The translations under genes were made by a program, and so were the position numbers. Of a DNA stretch of 53,072 nt, positions 12,321-19,569 are shown one piece after another. This DNA is from an uncultured Eubacteriales bacterium (GTDB lineage: Bacteria; Bacillota; Clostridia; Christensenellales; CAG-138): the NCBI GenBank assembly GCA_900545265.1, contig UQYI01000018.1:1-53072 (forward strand), given 5' to 3'. The notes under the pieces are model-generated. The model saw only the letters and a list, made by a program, of their open reading frames with translations. It had not been told where the DNA came from and searched no databases. Within the stretch, counting starts at the first letter, position 1; the number at the start of each line of letters is the position of its first letter.

Positions 12321-12361
12321 AAACAAACAGTCCGGCGGGAAAGCGCTCCTGCCGGACTGTT
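12321..12361 (-). terminator. Terminator-like hairpin downstream of the GNAT gene
   Basis: An 11-bp perfect stem, AACAGTCCGGC (12326-12336) with GCCGGACTGTT (12351-12361), is followed on the minus strand by TGTTTGTTTGC. It lies about 120 nt past the GNAT stop codon and 108 nt past the convergent Myb-like gene, so it may serve both. The U-tract is imperfect. Confidence 0.6.
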
Positions 12362-12481
12362 CTGATCTGCTTATCCTGCCGTTCTCCATCCGCCGGCGCT
12401 GTCAAGACATTGGGCCCGGCTCATCCGGCGGTCATATCCGGATGCAGCTTCATCAGGCAGCAACGGCCGTTATATTACGCC

Positions 12482-13036
12482 TTAAGATCGGTTTGTGACG
12501 GATTCCTCCGCAAAGGGATCCTTCATAACGGTATTCTCCAGATAGGCGCGGAAGCTTTCGTATGCTTCCCGGCTAAGCGGCCCGGGAGCGGACATTACCA
12601 CCAGTTCGTGCCCGGGAGTATTCCTGTGATAGGGCGGGTGTACATGGGCAAAGGGAGCCGCCTTGTAGCCGCAACCCTCATAAAAGCGCTTCCGGTTCAT
12701 GGATACCCTGTCCACAGGAGGATCGATCTCCAGGATCACAGGCTTTCCGCCTTTTCCCAGAAGAGCCAGCGCTTTTCGGCCGTATCCCTGCCCCCGGAGC
12801 TCCGGCCGGATGCAGAAATGCTCCACATATATAAAGTCCTTTGTCTCCCAGCAAAGCAGAAGTCCCACCCAGTCTGTTTTTTCTCTTGCCAGCAGATATT
12901 TATAGGCCGGATCCTTCATGATCCGCCGCTGAGAAGCCTCCTCCCTCAGCTCGTGGGGTGGAAAGCTGCTCCTGTACAGTTCCATGGTTTCTTCAAAAGA
13001 GGGGCCCGTTCCCGGAGCCCAGGGGATCAGTTCCAT
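12482..13036 (-). CDS. GNAT family N-acetyltransferase
   Basis: Members transfer the acetyl group of acetyl-CoA to an amine. The 184-residue protein has the family's acetyl-CoA loop RGQGYGRKAL (about residues 80-89) after a beta strand DFIYVEHFCIRPEL. The substrate cannot be predicted. It stands alone on the minus strand between the ricT gene and a convergent Myb-like regulator gene. The ATG follows an AAGGAACGG site. A peptide with the histidine-rich stretch HVHPPYHRN sits in the C-terminal half, perhaps part of the substrate site. Confidence 0.85.
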   Translation of the reverse strand: MELIPWAPGTGPSFEETMELYRSSFPPHELREEASQRRIMKDPAYKYLLAREKTDWVGLLLCWETKDFIYVEHFCIRPELRGQGYGRKALALLGKGGKPVILEIDPPVDRVSMNRKRFYEGCGYKAAPFAHVHPPYHRNTPGHELVVMSAPGPLSREAYESFRAYLENTVMKDPFAEESVTNRS

Positions 13037-13102
13037 TTTCCGTTCCTTTCTTTCGCTTATAAAAAAGCCGGTTCTCCGCAGAAAACCGGCTGTATGGATG
13101 GT

Positions 13103-14464
13103 TTATGCCTGGGGCTGCCTGGGTTTATCCTGACCGCCGGGCTTGCCGCCCTTGCGGTAGTAAGGCCGCCGTTTCTTTTTGGGGGCCTCTCCCTCGGCCC
13201 CCGGAGCGGGCTGCTGCCCGTTTTCCTGCGGTTTATCCTTTTGGGGTTGGGGCTTCCGGTTCCCCTGAGCAGGTTTATCTTCCTGAGGTCTGGCTCCCTG
13301 CCCCTGCGGTCTCCTGTTATTTCCCTGGGGACGGCGGTTGTTCCGCCGCTGACCGCCGTTCTGGGGGGCCGAAGCAGGCTTATCCCCTGCCACGGTGCTG
13401 CCGGAAAGGCTCTCTCCGGGGAGTACCGTCCTGCCGGAAAGAGATTCTCCCGGAAGCACGCTGCGTCCTGCGGCTTCCTCTCTGGGCTTTTCTTCCCGGG
13501 GCTTGTCACCCTGGGGCTTCCGGTTCCCCTGGGGCCGGTCGCTGCGCCGGTCATTGCGCTGCCGCGGGGGCAGCACGGGTGCGGGTTTCGGCGGAAGGGC
13601 CTCTTCCCCCGGGGCCGCCTGATCTGCCGCTTCGGCTTCCTTCTGGCGCTGGGCCGCTCCCGGGCCCAGAATGGCATAGGGATACTCCTTTATTTCAAAG
13701 GAACCGTCCTCGGCTGTAATACGCACCTTGGTCTTTTCGGTGATGACGTTGTTTTCCACCGTCACGCCCACGCCGTCGGGCGTTTCTATTTCTTTGCCTA
13801 CCTTGGGCATGAGCTTGCGCATCTGCTCATAGGCGCTCTCCTCATACTGCAGGCAACACATGAGTCTGCCGCACAGGCCGGAGATCTTGGTCGGGCTTAA
13901 GGAAAGATTCTGCTCCTTGGCCATTTTGATGGACACGGGCCTGAAATCATCCAAAAAGGTCTTGCAGCACACGGGGCGGCCGCAGGGCCCCAGCCCTCCC
14001 AGCATTTTTGCCTCGTCCCGGACGCCGATCTGCCGCAGCTCGATACGGGTCTTGAACACATAGGCCAGATCCTTTACCAGTTCTCTGAAATCCACCCGCT
14101 CGTCGGCGGTGAAGTAAAAGACCACCTTGCTGCCGTTGTAGGTATATTCCACATCCACAAGCTTCATATCCAGCTTGTGCGCCTGAATCTTTTCCAGGCA
14201 GATGGCATAGGCTTCCGATTCCTTGGCGGCAAACTGCCTGCGCAGCCGCCAGTCCTCCTCTGTGGCTACCCGGAGCACGGGCTTGAGGGGTGCTACGATC
14301 TTCTCCTCCTTCACTTCCATGGGGCCGCTGACTACATCGCCGAACTCCTCGCCCCGGGCCGTTTCCACGATGACTCCGTCACCGGTATGTATCTCCAGCT
14401 CCACGGGATCAAAAAAATATACCCGCCCGCCGGTTTTGAATTTAACGCCGATCACATTGCTCAT
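13103..14464 (-). CDS. ricT: RicT/YaaT (PSP1 domain) with a long low-complexity tail
   Basis: RicT works with RicA and RicF and affects mRNA processing by RNase Y, sporulation and biofilm formation in Bacillus. The PSP1 core spans about residues 1-270. It contains the conserved cysteine cluster GGLGPCGRPVCC followed by SGLCGRLMCC, which binds an Fe-S cluster in the Ric complex. Beyond it are about 180 extra residues rich in Pro, Arg, Lys, Gln and Gly, including tandem VLPGESLSG repeats, absent from the 275-residue Bacillus protein. ATG 14464 is preferred over an upstream TTG at 14473; both have weak ribosome sites. It directly follows holB, as in Bacillus. Confidence 0.9.
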   Translation of the reverse strand: MSNVIGVKFKTGGRVYFFDPVELEIHTGDGVIVETARGEEFGDVVSGPMEVKEEKIVAPLKPVLRVATEEDWRLRRQFAAKESEAYAICLEKIQAHKLDMKLVDVEYTYNGSKVVFYFTADERVDFRELVKDLAYVFKTRIELRQIGVRDEAKMLGGLGPCGRPVCCKTFLDDFRPVSIKMAKEQNLSLSPTKISGLCGRLMCCLQYEESAYEQMRKLMPKVGKEIETPDGVGVTVENNVITEKTKVRITAEDGSFEIKEYPYAILGPGAAQRQKEAEAADQAAPGEEALPPKPAPVLPPRQRNDRRSDRPQGNRKPQGDKPREEKPREEAAGRSVLPGESLSGRTVLPGESLSGSTVAGDKPASAPQNGGQRRNNRRPQGNNRRPQGQGARPQEDKPAQGNRKPQPQKDKPQENGQQPAPGAEGEAPKKKRRPYYRKGGKPGGQDKPRQPQA

Positions 14465-14483
14465 ATCATTCAATACCTGTTCT

Positions 14484-15386
14484 CTATAATTTCAGCTCCA
14501 GCAGCAGCAGATCCGTTACGGAGCCCGGCCCCGCCTTCAGGGCAAGCTGCTTCTGCGCCCATAAAGTCCTGTTTATCATACCCTGAATTTGCCCCCTTGT
14601 AAAGCGTGCGGCGATTTTATTCCGCAGCTTTTGGCAATCCGTATTCATGGGCGCTCCTGCCGCCTGGGGAAGACTGTCCCGCAGAAGCGTTCCCAGAATA
14701 TCCGTCAGATCCCGGGCCCGCTGAGGGCTGAGTTTTTTCTTTTTGTTTTCTTCTGTTTTGATCAGCTCCGCCGCCTTTGCAAAGGGGCTGGGGCCGAAGA
14801 GCGCCTCTTCCAGCAACAGAAGGGCTTCCCGGCGAAACTCCATATAGTCGTCCTGGGCATACCGGGCCGCCGTGCCCGGATACCCGCCGCTCAGGGAAGC
14901 CGCCAGAGCCGCCCGCTCCGGAGAGACCCCCTGCCGCTTCAGTATTTCAGCCACCTGTTCCATGGGCATGGCGCCCACCCGCACGATCATGCACCGGGAG
15001 CGGATGGTGGGCAGCAGCCCCTCCTCATTGCCGGTAAGCACCAGCAGCGCCTCTTCCGGCGGCTCCTCCAGAGTTTTGAGCAGGGTATTCTGGGTACGCA
15101 TATCCAGCAGATGGGCATCCGGCAGCAGCAGGCACCGCCTGCCCCGTCCAAAGGCCTGCTGGTTCAGCTCGGCGCAGCAATCCCGCAGAGTCTCGATGGA
15201 GGTATCCTCCATTTCCCGGAAATAAGGGCAGTCTGTCAGTGCTTCCGGCTCTGCCGTTCCCTTCAGGTACAGGGCTGCTGCCTGCCGGGCATAGTCTTTC
15301 TTACCGCTGCCCTCCGGCCCCGCCAGCAGCACGCCGTGGGGGGTGTTTCCCTTTTTCAGGCAGGCAAACCATTGCTTCAGTTCCAT
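14484..15386 (-). CDS. holB: DNA polymerase III subunit delta'
   Basis: Delta' is the stator of the clamp loader that places the sliding clamp on DNA. The 300-residue product has the degenerate nucleotide loop GPEGSGKK near residues 23-30, the TQNTLLKTLEEPPEE sensor region and the conserved SRC motif (TIRSRC). The usual zinc-binding cysteine module after the P-loop helix is missing, replaced by a short spacer with few cysteines. It starts directly next to the stop codon of the preceding membrane protein gene and is followed by ricT, a conserved Firmicute order. Confidence 0.92.
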   Translation of the reverse strand: MELKQWFACLKKGNTPHGVLLAGPEGSGKKDYARQAAALYLKGTAEPEALTDCPYFREMEDTSIETLRDCCAELNQQAFGRGRRCLLLPDAHLLDMRTQNTLLKTLEEPPEEALLVLTGNEEGLLPTIRSRCMIVRVGAMPMEQVAEILKRQGVSPERAALAASLSGGYPGTAARYAQDDYMEFRREALLLLEEALFGPSPFAKAAELIKTEENKKKKLSPQRARDLTDILGTLLRDSLPQAAGAPMNTDCQKLRNKIAARFTRGQIQGMINRTLWAQKQLALKAGPGSVTDLLLLELKL

Positions 15387-15914
15387 TTATGCCTCCTTCC
15401 CCTCTGCCCAGGGGGATGTGAGCATGGCTCTGAGCTCCGGGCCGGGGGAAATGCACAGTGCCCGTATCTTCCCCTCCTGCCGATAAAGAAGCATCAGGGT
15501 ATTCGCCAGCTTTCCTACCCGCACATGGGGGCCGGGTCCGCAGTTTTCCTTCTTCAGCCGCCGGGCATCGTAAGGCCCGGCATAAAAAATATCCCCCAGC
15601 GGGATCCGTACTCCGGGACGCTCTCCCCTCCCGGTGATAAAGTCCACACAGAACCCCTTGTCTGTCAGGGTATAGCGCAGCTGCCGCAGCCGGAACCTGT
15701 ATACCAGATACCCGCCGCCCAGCAGCAGAGCATACATGCCCGCCTGCACATACAGCGCCGTTGCCCCCAGGTCCCGGATGCACCGATTCCCCAGCGTGAT
15801 GATCCCCAGAGCCCCCAGCAGCAACAGCACATACAGGGCCGTATCACTGCGGATAAAGCGTCTGGGTGGCGCAACGCGCTCCGTATACAAAATATCTATT
15901 ACGGTATCGTTCAT
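15387..15914 (-). CDS. Small membrane protein of unknown function, probably translated from a leaderless mRNA
   Basis: The 175-residue protein has two hydrophobic segments (about residues 26-45 and 55-75) and then a beta-rich cytosolic domain (TLTDKGFCVDFITGRGERPG and onward) resembling bacterial PH-like (bPH2/DUF) domains, but I cannot name a family. ATG 15914 is chosen because the next upstream start has no support. It lacks a Shine-Dalgarno site and a consensus promoter ends seven bases before it. It is the first gene of an operon with holB and ricT; the three are contiguous. Confidence 0.7.
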   Translation of the reverse strand: MNDTVIDILYTERVAPPRRFIRSDTALYVLLLLGALGIITLGNRCIRDLGATALYVQAGMYALLLGGGYLVYRFRLRQLRYTLTDKGFCVDFITGRGERPGVRIPLGDIFYAGPYDARRLKKENCGPGPHVRVGKLANTLMLLYRQEGKIRALCISPGPELRAMLTSPWAEGKEA

Positions 15915-15921
15915 GTATTTT

Positions 15922-15950
15922 ATTGTAGCGCAAAGGGCACGGGCCGTCAA
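15922..15950 (-). promoter_or_regulatory. SigA promoter placing the transcript start at the ATG
   Basis: On the minus strand TTGACG (15945-15950) and TACAAT (15922-15927) are separated by 17 bp. The usual start distance puts +1 at 15915 or 15914, which is the first base of the ATG, so the mRNA would be leaderless. Confidence 0.75.
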
Positions 15951-15977
15951 CAAAAGGGTCCGGGCGGGAAAAGGGCA

Positions 15978-16011
15978 TAAAAATACCCGGAAACCCTCCG
16001 GGCTTCCGGGT
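15978..16011 (-). terminator. Rho-independent terminator of the CBS-domain gene
   Basis: CCCGGAA (15986-15992) pairs with TTCCGGG (16004-16010); on the minus strand it is followed by TATTTTTATG. It lies 16 nt after the CBS gene stop and just upstream of the next promoter. Confidence 0.8.
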
Positions 16012-16026
16012 CATGGAACAAAGGGG

Positions 16027-16455
16027 TCAAAAAGTATGCAGGGCGCTGCTTTTTTCCAGCTGCTGAAACTCCTGGGCAAAGTAGCGGATGATATCCTGCC
16101 GGGTAACAATGCCGATGAACATGCCCCGATCATCCGTAACCGGAACGAAGTTCTGGTTGGTGGCATACTTGAGCAGCCCTTCCAGATCCGTAGTCACGTT
16201 CACCGCCCTGTACTGGCGGCTGAGAATATCCGTCAGGGGGATCTGCTCCCAGGACTTCACGTCCCCGCCGTAGTCCAGGATCTTGCGTAAAAAATCGCCT
16301 TCACTGACGGTACCGCAGTATTTCCCCTCCTCGTCGATGACGGGAACGGAGGAAAAACCGCCCTGCCGGAGCTTTTCCACTCCCTGCCGCAGGGTAAAAT
16401 TCTTATGGAGGGTGCATACCTCCTGCTTGGGCTTAAGGAAAAACAACAGATTCAT
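16027..16455 (-). CDS. Two-CBS-domain protein
   Basis: CBS pairs bind adenosyl ligands such as AMP, ATP or SAM and regulate partner proteins. The 142-residue protein is essentially a tandem CBS pair: residues about 18-70 (ending GTVSEGDFLRKIL) and about 80-135 (ending GIVTRQDIIRYF). No fused enzymatic domain is present, so it probably acts on another protein. ATG 16455 is preferred because GGGAG lies seven bases upstream; the frame runs further up but crosses the predicted promoter. It is a single-gene unit with its own terminator. Confidence 0.88.
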   Translation of the reverse strand: MNLLFFLKPKQEVCTLHKNFTLRQGVEKLRQGGFSSVPVIDEEGKYCGTVSEGDFLRKILDYGGDVKSWEQIPLTDILSRQYRAVNVTTDLEGLLKYATNQNFVPVTDDRGMFIGIVTRQDIIRYFAQEFQQLEKSSALHTF

Positions 16456-16519
16456 GCGTCGCTCCCATTTCTTAACGGCAGAGGGATGTGTACAGGGGCC
16501 CTCACCGGATTCCACCAAA

Positions 16520-16548
16520 ACAATATATGCCCCGGGGGCGGTTGTCAA
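16520..16548 (-). promoter_or_regulatory. Promoter of the CBS-domain gene
   Basis: Minus-strand TTGACA (16543-16548) and TATTGT (16520-16525) are 17 bp apart. The predicted start lies about 58 nt upstream of the ATG at 16455. Confidence 0.6.
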
Positions 16549-16598
16549 TCCAAAATCGGAAGATAACACATTCCTTTCACAATATATTTCCTGGTGCC

Positions 16599-16649
16599 AA
16601 AAAGAAAAACAGGCGTCTCCCCCGGGGATGTCCGCCGCCGGAAACGCCT
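16599..16649 (-). terminator. Second terminator-like hairpin downstream of galE
   Basis: AGGCGT (16611-16616, extended by TCC) pairs with ACGCCT (16644-16649, preceded by GGA). On the minus strand it is followed by GTTTTTCTTTTT, a good U-tract. No gene I can support ends just before it, since galE already has a terminator at 16929. Confidence 0.6.
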
Positions 16650-16928
16650 CTGCGCTATTCTCCTCACGGCGAACCGGGCAGCGGAGGGAGGTCTGCTTTT
16701 ATGTCTGGCCCGCCCGGTCGCTTTTCTCCGTGTTTTTCCGTCATCCCCGTCAATGACCCGAAAATCTCCTGCCATAAAAGCCTATACGCTGCTTGCCGGC
16801 TATGGGATTCCGGGCCATCTGATGCGGAGCACGGCAGCGGCCATACCGATATGGTCTTTGAAAGGTTATCTGGCAATGCGAGCCGTACCCTGCACCTGTA
16901 TCCCCCGTAGCAGCAGATCCGGGCAAGT
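16650..16928. other. Intergenic stretch with no supported gene, bounded by two minus-strand terminators
   Basis: The short open frames here have no credible ribosome binding sites, and one runs straight through the terminator at 16599-16649. I see no tRNA-like or SRP-like motif. A small minus-strand RNA ending at 16599 is conceivable, but I cannot find a convincing promoter for it. Confidence 0.35.
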
Positions 16929-16969
16929 AAAAAGGCCTGCCTCTGCAAATTGCAGCCTGCAGGCCCTTT
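16929..16969 (-). terminator. Terminator of the nicotinamidase-nadE-galE operon
   Basis: GGCCTGC (16934-16940) pairs with GCAGGCC (16959-16965), with an inner stem CTGCAA/TTGCAG. The minus strand continues into TTTTTAC. It may also work in the plus direction, where CCTTTCTGTTGTTTG follows. Confidence 0.75.
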
Positions 16970-17070
16970 CTGTTGTTTGTACGGCTTTTCTTTTTGAACT
17001 TCTTCCTGCCTTTTCCGGAATCGTTTTTCCGGTGTTCAGGCATTACGTCTGTGCAGATCCTTTAGATGGT

Positions 17071-18087
17071 TCAGTCTTCAAAGCCCATGGGGTTCTGCTT
17101 CTGCCAGCGCCAGCTGTCGGCGCACATTTCTTCCACGGAGCGTTTGGCCTGCCAGTGAAGGATCTCCCGGCTTTTGGAGGGATCCGCATAGCACACGGCA
17201 ATATCCCCGGGACGGCGGGCCCCTATGGAATGGGGCACGGTCAATCCGTTGGCCCGCTCAAAGGCATGGAGCATCTCCAGCACAGAGGTTCCCTTTCCGG
17301 TGCCCAGATTGAATACCTCCGTGCCCCGGTGCCCCAGCACATAGGCCACCGCAGCCACATGGCCCTCCGCCAGATCCATCACATGGATGTAATCCCGGAT
17401 GCAGGTGCCGTCGGGGGTGGGATAATCGCTGCCGAAGATCGTAAGCTCCTTCCGGCGGCCTGCGGCGGTCTGAGAGATATAGGGCATCAGATTGTTGGGG
17501 ATCCCCTGCGGATCCTCCCCGATGCGCCCGGAGGGATGAGCTCCCACCGGATTGAAGTACCGCAGCAGAGCCACAGACCAGCCCTCCCGGGCGGCGGCAA
17601 AATCACGAAGGATCCGCTCTCCCATGTATTTTGTCCAACCGTAGGGATTGGTGCAGCCCAGAAGCCCGTCTTCCCGGTAAGGCACAGGGTTCTCCTCCCG
17701 GTATACCGTGGCAGAGGAAGAAAAGATCAGGTTCTGCACCCCGTGCTTTTCCATGACCTTCAGCAGCGTCAGGGTGGACATGAGGTTGTTTTCGTAATAT
17801 AACAGGGGCTCCCGAACGCTTTCCCCCACAGCCTTGAGACCCGCAAAGTGGATCACGCAGCCGATATCTTCTTTTTCAAACAGGCCGTTCAGAGCCGCTT
17901 CCTCCCGGATATCCAATTCATACAGGGGGAAGTCCTGCCCCGCCAGCTCCCGGGTACGCTTTACGGCCTCCCGGTGGCTGTTGCAGAAGTTATCCGCCGC
18001 CACCACCTCATACCCCTGTTCGCACAGAGCGATGCAGGTATGGGAGCCGATATACCCGGCCCCGCCGGTCACCAGGATCTTTTTCAC
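17071..18087 (-). CDS. galE: UDP-glucose 4-epimerase
   Basis: GalE interconverts UDP-glucose and UDP-galactose with bound NAD. The 338-residue product has the Rossmann loop GGAGYIG at residues 8-14 and the catalytic S124, Y149 and K153 (YGWTK), matching E. coli numbering exactly. The start is a GTG at 18087: AAAGGAGG sits seven bases upstream and the family N-terminus KKILVTGG begins right there. It is the last gene after nadE, whose stop codon lies next to the galE ribosome binding site, suggesting translational coupling. Confidence 0.95.
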   Translation of the reverse strand: MKKILVTGGAGYIGSHTCIALCEQGYEVVAADNFCNSHREAVKRTRELAGQDFPLYELDIREEAALNGLFEKEDIGCVIHFAGLKAVGESVREPLLYYENNLMSTLTLLKVMEKHGVQNLIFSSSATVYREENPVPYREDGLLGCTNPYGWTKYMGERILRDFAAAREGWSVALLRYFNPVGAHPSGRIGEDPQGIPNNLMPYISQTAAGRRKELTIFGSDYPTPDGTCIRDYIHVMDLAEGHVAAVAYVLGHRGTEVFNLGTGKGTSVLEMLHAFERANGLTVPHSIGARRPGDIAVCYADPSKSREILHWQAKRSVEEMCADSWRWQKQNPMGFED

Positions 18088-18106
18088 AGGCTTTCCTCCT
18101 TTGCCG

Positions 18107-18850
18107 TCAGTCCTCGGGAGTATAGGGGAAGCAGGGCATATACTGCAGCTTGAACAGGTTCTGCACATGCTTGCGGTCGATCTTCTCTTTTATGGCCGGG
18201 TCTTCGCAGACGCCCTCCCGGATATATCTGTCCAGCACGGCATAGGTAAAGCCCAGGTTGTCCTCATCCGTCTTTCCGGTCAATCCGTCGCTGGGGGCCT
18301 TTTCCACCAACGCTTCCGGCAGACCCAGATACCGGCCCAACGCCTTTACCTCCCGGACCACCAGATGGCTCAGGGGCGAGAAATCCCCGGCGTTATCCCC
18401 GTAGCGGGTGGAATAGCCCACCCAGTCTTCCGAAAGATTGCAGGTATTGGCTACCCGTCCGTTGCGGGACTGAGACACGGCATACAGAGCAGACATGCGC
18501 AGCCGGGGAGGCAGATTGATGACCGTCTGCCGGCTGGGTTCCACACCGGCAGCCTTCATGGCGGCAATGGTAGCTTCAAAGGCTCCGCCGATGTTCACGG
18601 TATAGTGCTCTATGCCCAGATGCTCCACCAGCAGGTGAGACATATGTATATCGTTCTGCTCCCCATTAGGCATGAGCACGCCGATGACCCGCTCCCGGCC
18701 CAGCGCCCGAACCATGAGCGCCGCCACTACAGAGCTGTCCTTGCCCCCGGAGATGCCCACCACGGCGTTGCAGCCGGGGCCGTTCTGCTCGAACCAGTCT
18801 CTGGTCCACTTTACCAGATCTTCCGTGACCTTCTGCACATTGAATCCCAT
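18107..18850 (-). CDS. nadE: Ammonia-dependent NAD+ synthetase
   Basis: NadE converts nicotinate adenine dinucleotide to NAD+ using ATP and ammonia. The 247-residue protein is the short form without a glutaminase domain. It carries the PP-loop SGGKDSS at residues 34-40 and the typical later motifs NTCNLSEDWVGYSTRYGDNAGDFSPL. AAGGAGG lies five bases before the ATG. It is the middle gene of an operon, 29 bp after the nicotinamidase-like gene, which would supply nicotinate for the same salvage route. Confidence 0.95.
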   Translation of the reverse strand: MGFNVQKVTEDLVKWTRDWFEQNGPGCNAVVGISGGKDSSVVAALMVRALGRERVIGVLMPNGEQNDIHMSHLLVEHLGIEHYTVNIGGAFEATIAAMKAAGVEPSRQTVINLPPRLRMSALYAVSQSRNGRVANTCNLSEDWVGYSTRYGDNAGDFSPLSHLVVREVKALGRYLGLPEALVEKAPSDGLTGKTDEDNLGFTYAVLDRYIREGVCEDPAIKEKIDRKHVQNLFKLQYMPCFPYTPED

Positions 18851-18879
18851 AGATGCCTCCTTATATGTATGCGTATTCC

Positions 18880-19392
18880 TTACAAAACATGAATCTGGCA
18901 GACCGCCATGGCTTCCAGTGCCCGGCGGTGGCTTTCTGGCGTGACCCCTGCGCAGCAGCGGCCATCCACATACACCGGCACTTCCGGTTCAAAGGCCTTG
19001 ATAAGCATGGCATTGGAGATCACGCAGATATCCGTGCATACTCCTGCCAGCTCCACCTGCTCCAGCCGGGGCAGAGAGGCAATATAGCGCCCCAGCTCCA
19101 CGGAGCCGAACGCGGGCTTATCAAAAATCCGGCAGTTGGCCGTATCCAGAGAAGGATGGATCTGCCAGCCCTCCGTTCCCCGGATGCAGTGGGACACAGG
19201 AAGGTTCTTCCCTTCCTGTGTGGAAAGATATTCTGCCGTATGGGTATCCCGGGTAAAAAGAACGGTATCCCCCGCCCGGCGGTATTCCTCCAGCTTCTTT
19301 TGCAGAGCCGGCAGGATGGCCCTGGCCTCGGCCGTGCCCAGCGCCCCGTCAATAAAGTCATTCTGCATATCCACGATCACCAGAACCCGCAT
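18880..19392 (-). CDS. Nicotinamidase-like cysteine hydrolase (isochorismatase family)
   Basis: The family includes PncA, which deamidates nicotinamide to nicotinate. The 170-residue protein shows the expected catalytic Asp in VIVDMQNDF (near residue 9), the Lys in FDKPAF, the cis-peptide and nucleophile Cys in GVCTDICV, and the PncA-like metal region (RDTHTAEYL, SHCIRGTEGWQIHPSL). ATG 19392 follows a GGGAGG site and lies 22 nt past a promoter start; the frame is open further up but lacks a site. Its place in front of nadE supports a role in NAD salvage, but biuret hydrolase-like functions cannot be excluded. Confidence 0.85.
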   Translation of the reverse strand: MRVLVIVDMQNDFIDGALGTAEARAILPALQKKLEEYRRAGDTVLFTRDTHTAEYLSTQEGKNLPVSHCIRGTEGWQIHPSLDTANCRIFDKPAFGSVELGRYIASLPRLEQVELAGVCTDICVISNAMLIKAFEPEVPVYVDGRCCAGVTPESHRRALEAMAVCQIHVL

Positions 19393-19420
19393 ATTTCCAT
19401 CCTCCCACAGGGTTTGCCCT

Positions 19421-19450
19421 ATTATATAGCAGTCCGGCGGCAAAAGGCAA
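19421..19450 (-). promoter_or_regulatory. Promoter of the nicotinamidase-nadE-galE operon
   Basis: Minus-strand TTGCCT (19445-19450) and a perfect TATAAT (19421-19426) are separated by 18 bp. The start site near 19414 gives a leader of about 22 nt. Confidence 0.7.
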
Positions 19451-19510
19451 TGCCCTTCCCCCATTCCCGAAAAGAAAAACGCCGCTGCAGCCCGGCAGGG
19501 CGCAGATATG

Positions 19511-19548
19511 CAAAAATGCCCCTCCGCCGGGGAAAGAAGCGGAGGGGC
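19511..19548 (-). terminator. Terminator of the metal-efflux operon
   Basis: A 10-bp perfect stem, GCCCCTCCGC (19518-19527) with GCGGAGGGGC (19539-19548), is followed on the minus strand by ATTTTTGC. It lies just past the P-type ATPase stop codon. Confidence 0.85.
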
Positions 19549-19569
19549 AACCCATGATGGAGGGAGGGA

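Noticed and set aside
12164..13900. A 578-codon plus-strand frame over the GNAT and ricT genes
   Set aside because: It is the antisense of two well-supported genes and has low-complexity sequence mirrored from ricT's tail.
16545..16775. A 76-codon minus-strand frame
   Set aside because: It runs through a terminator and has no conserved features.
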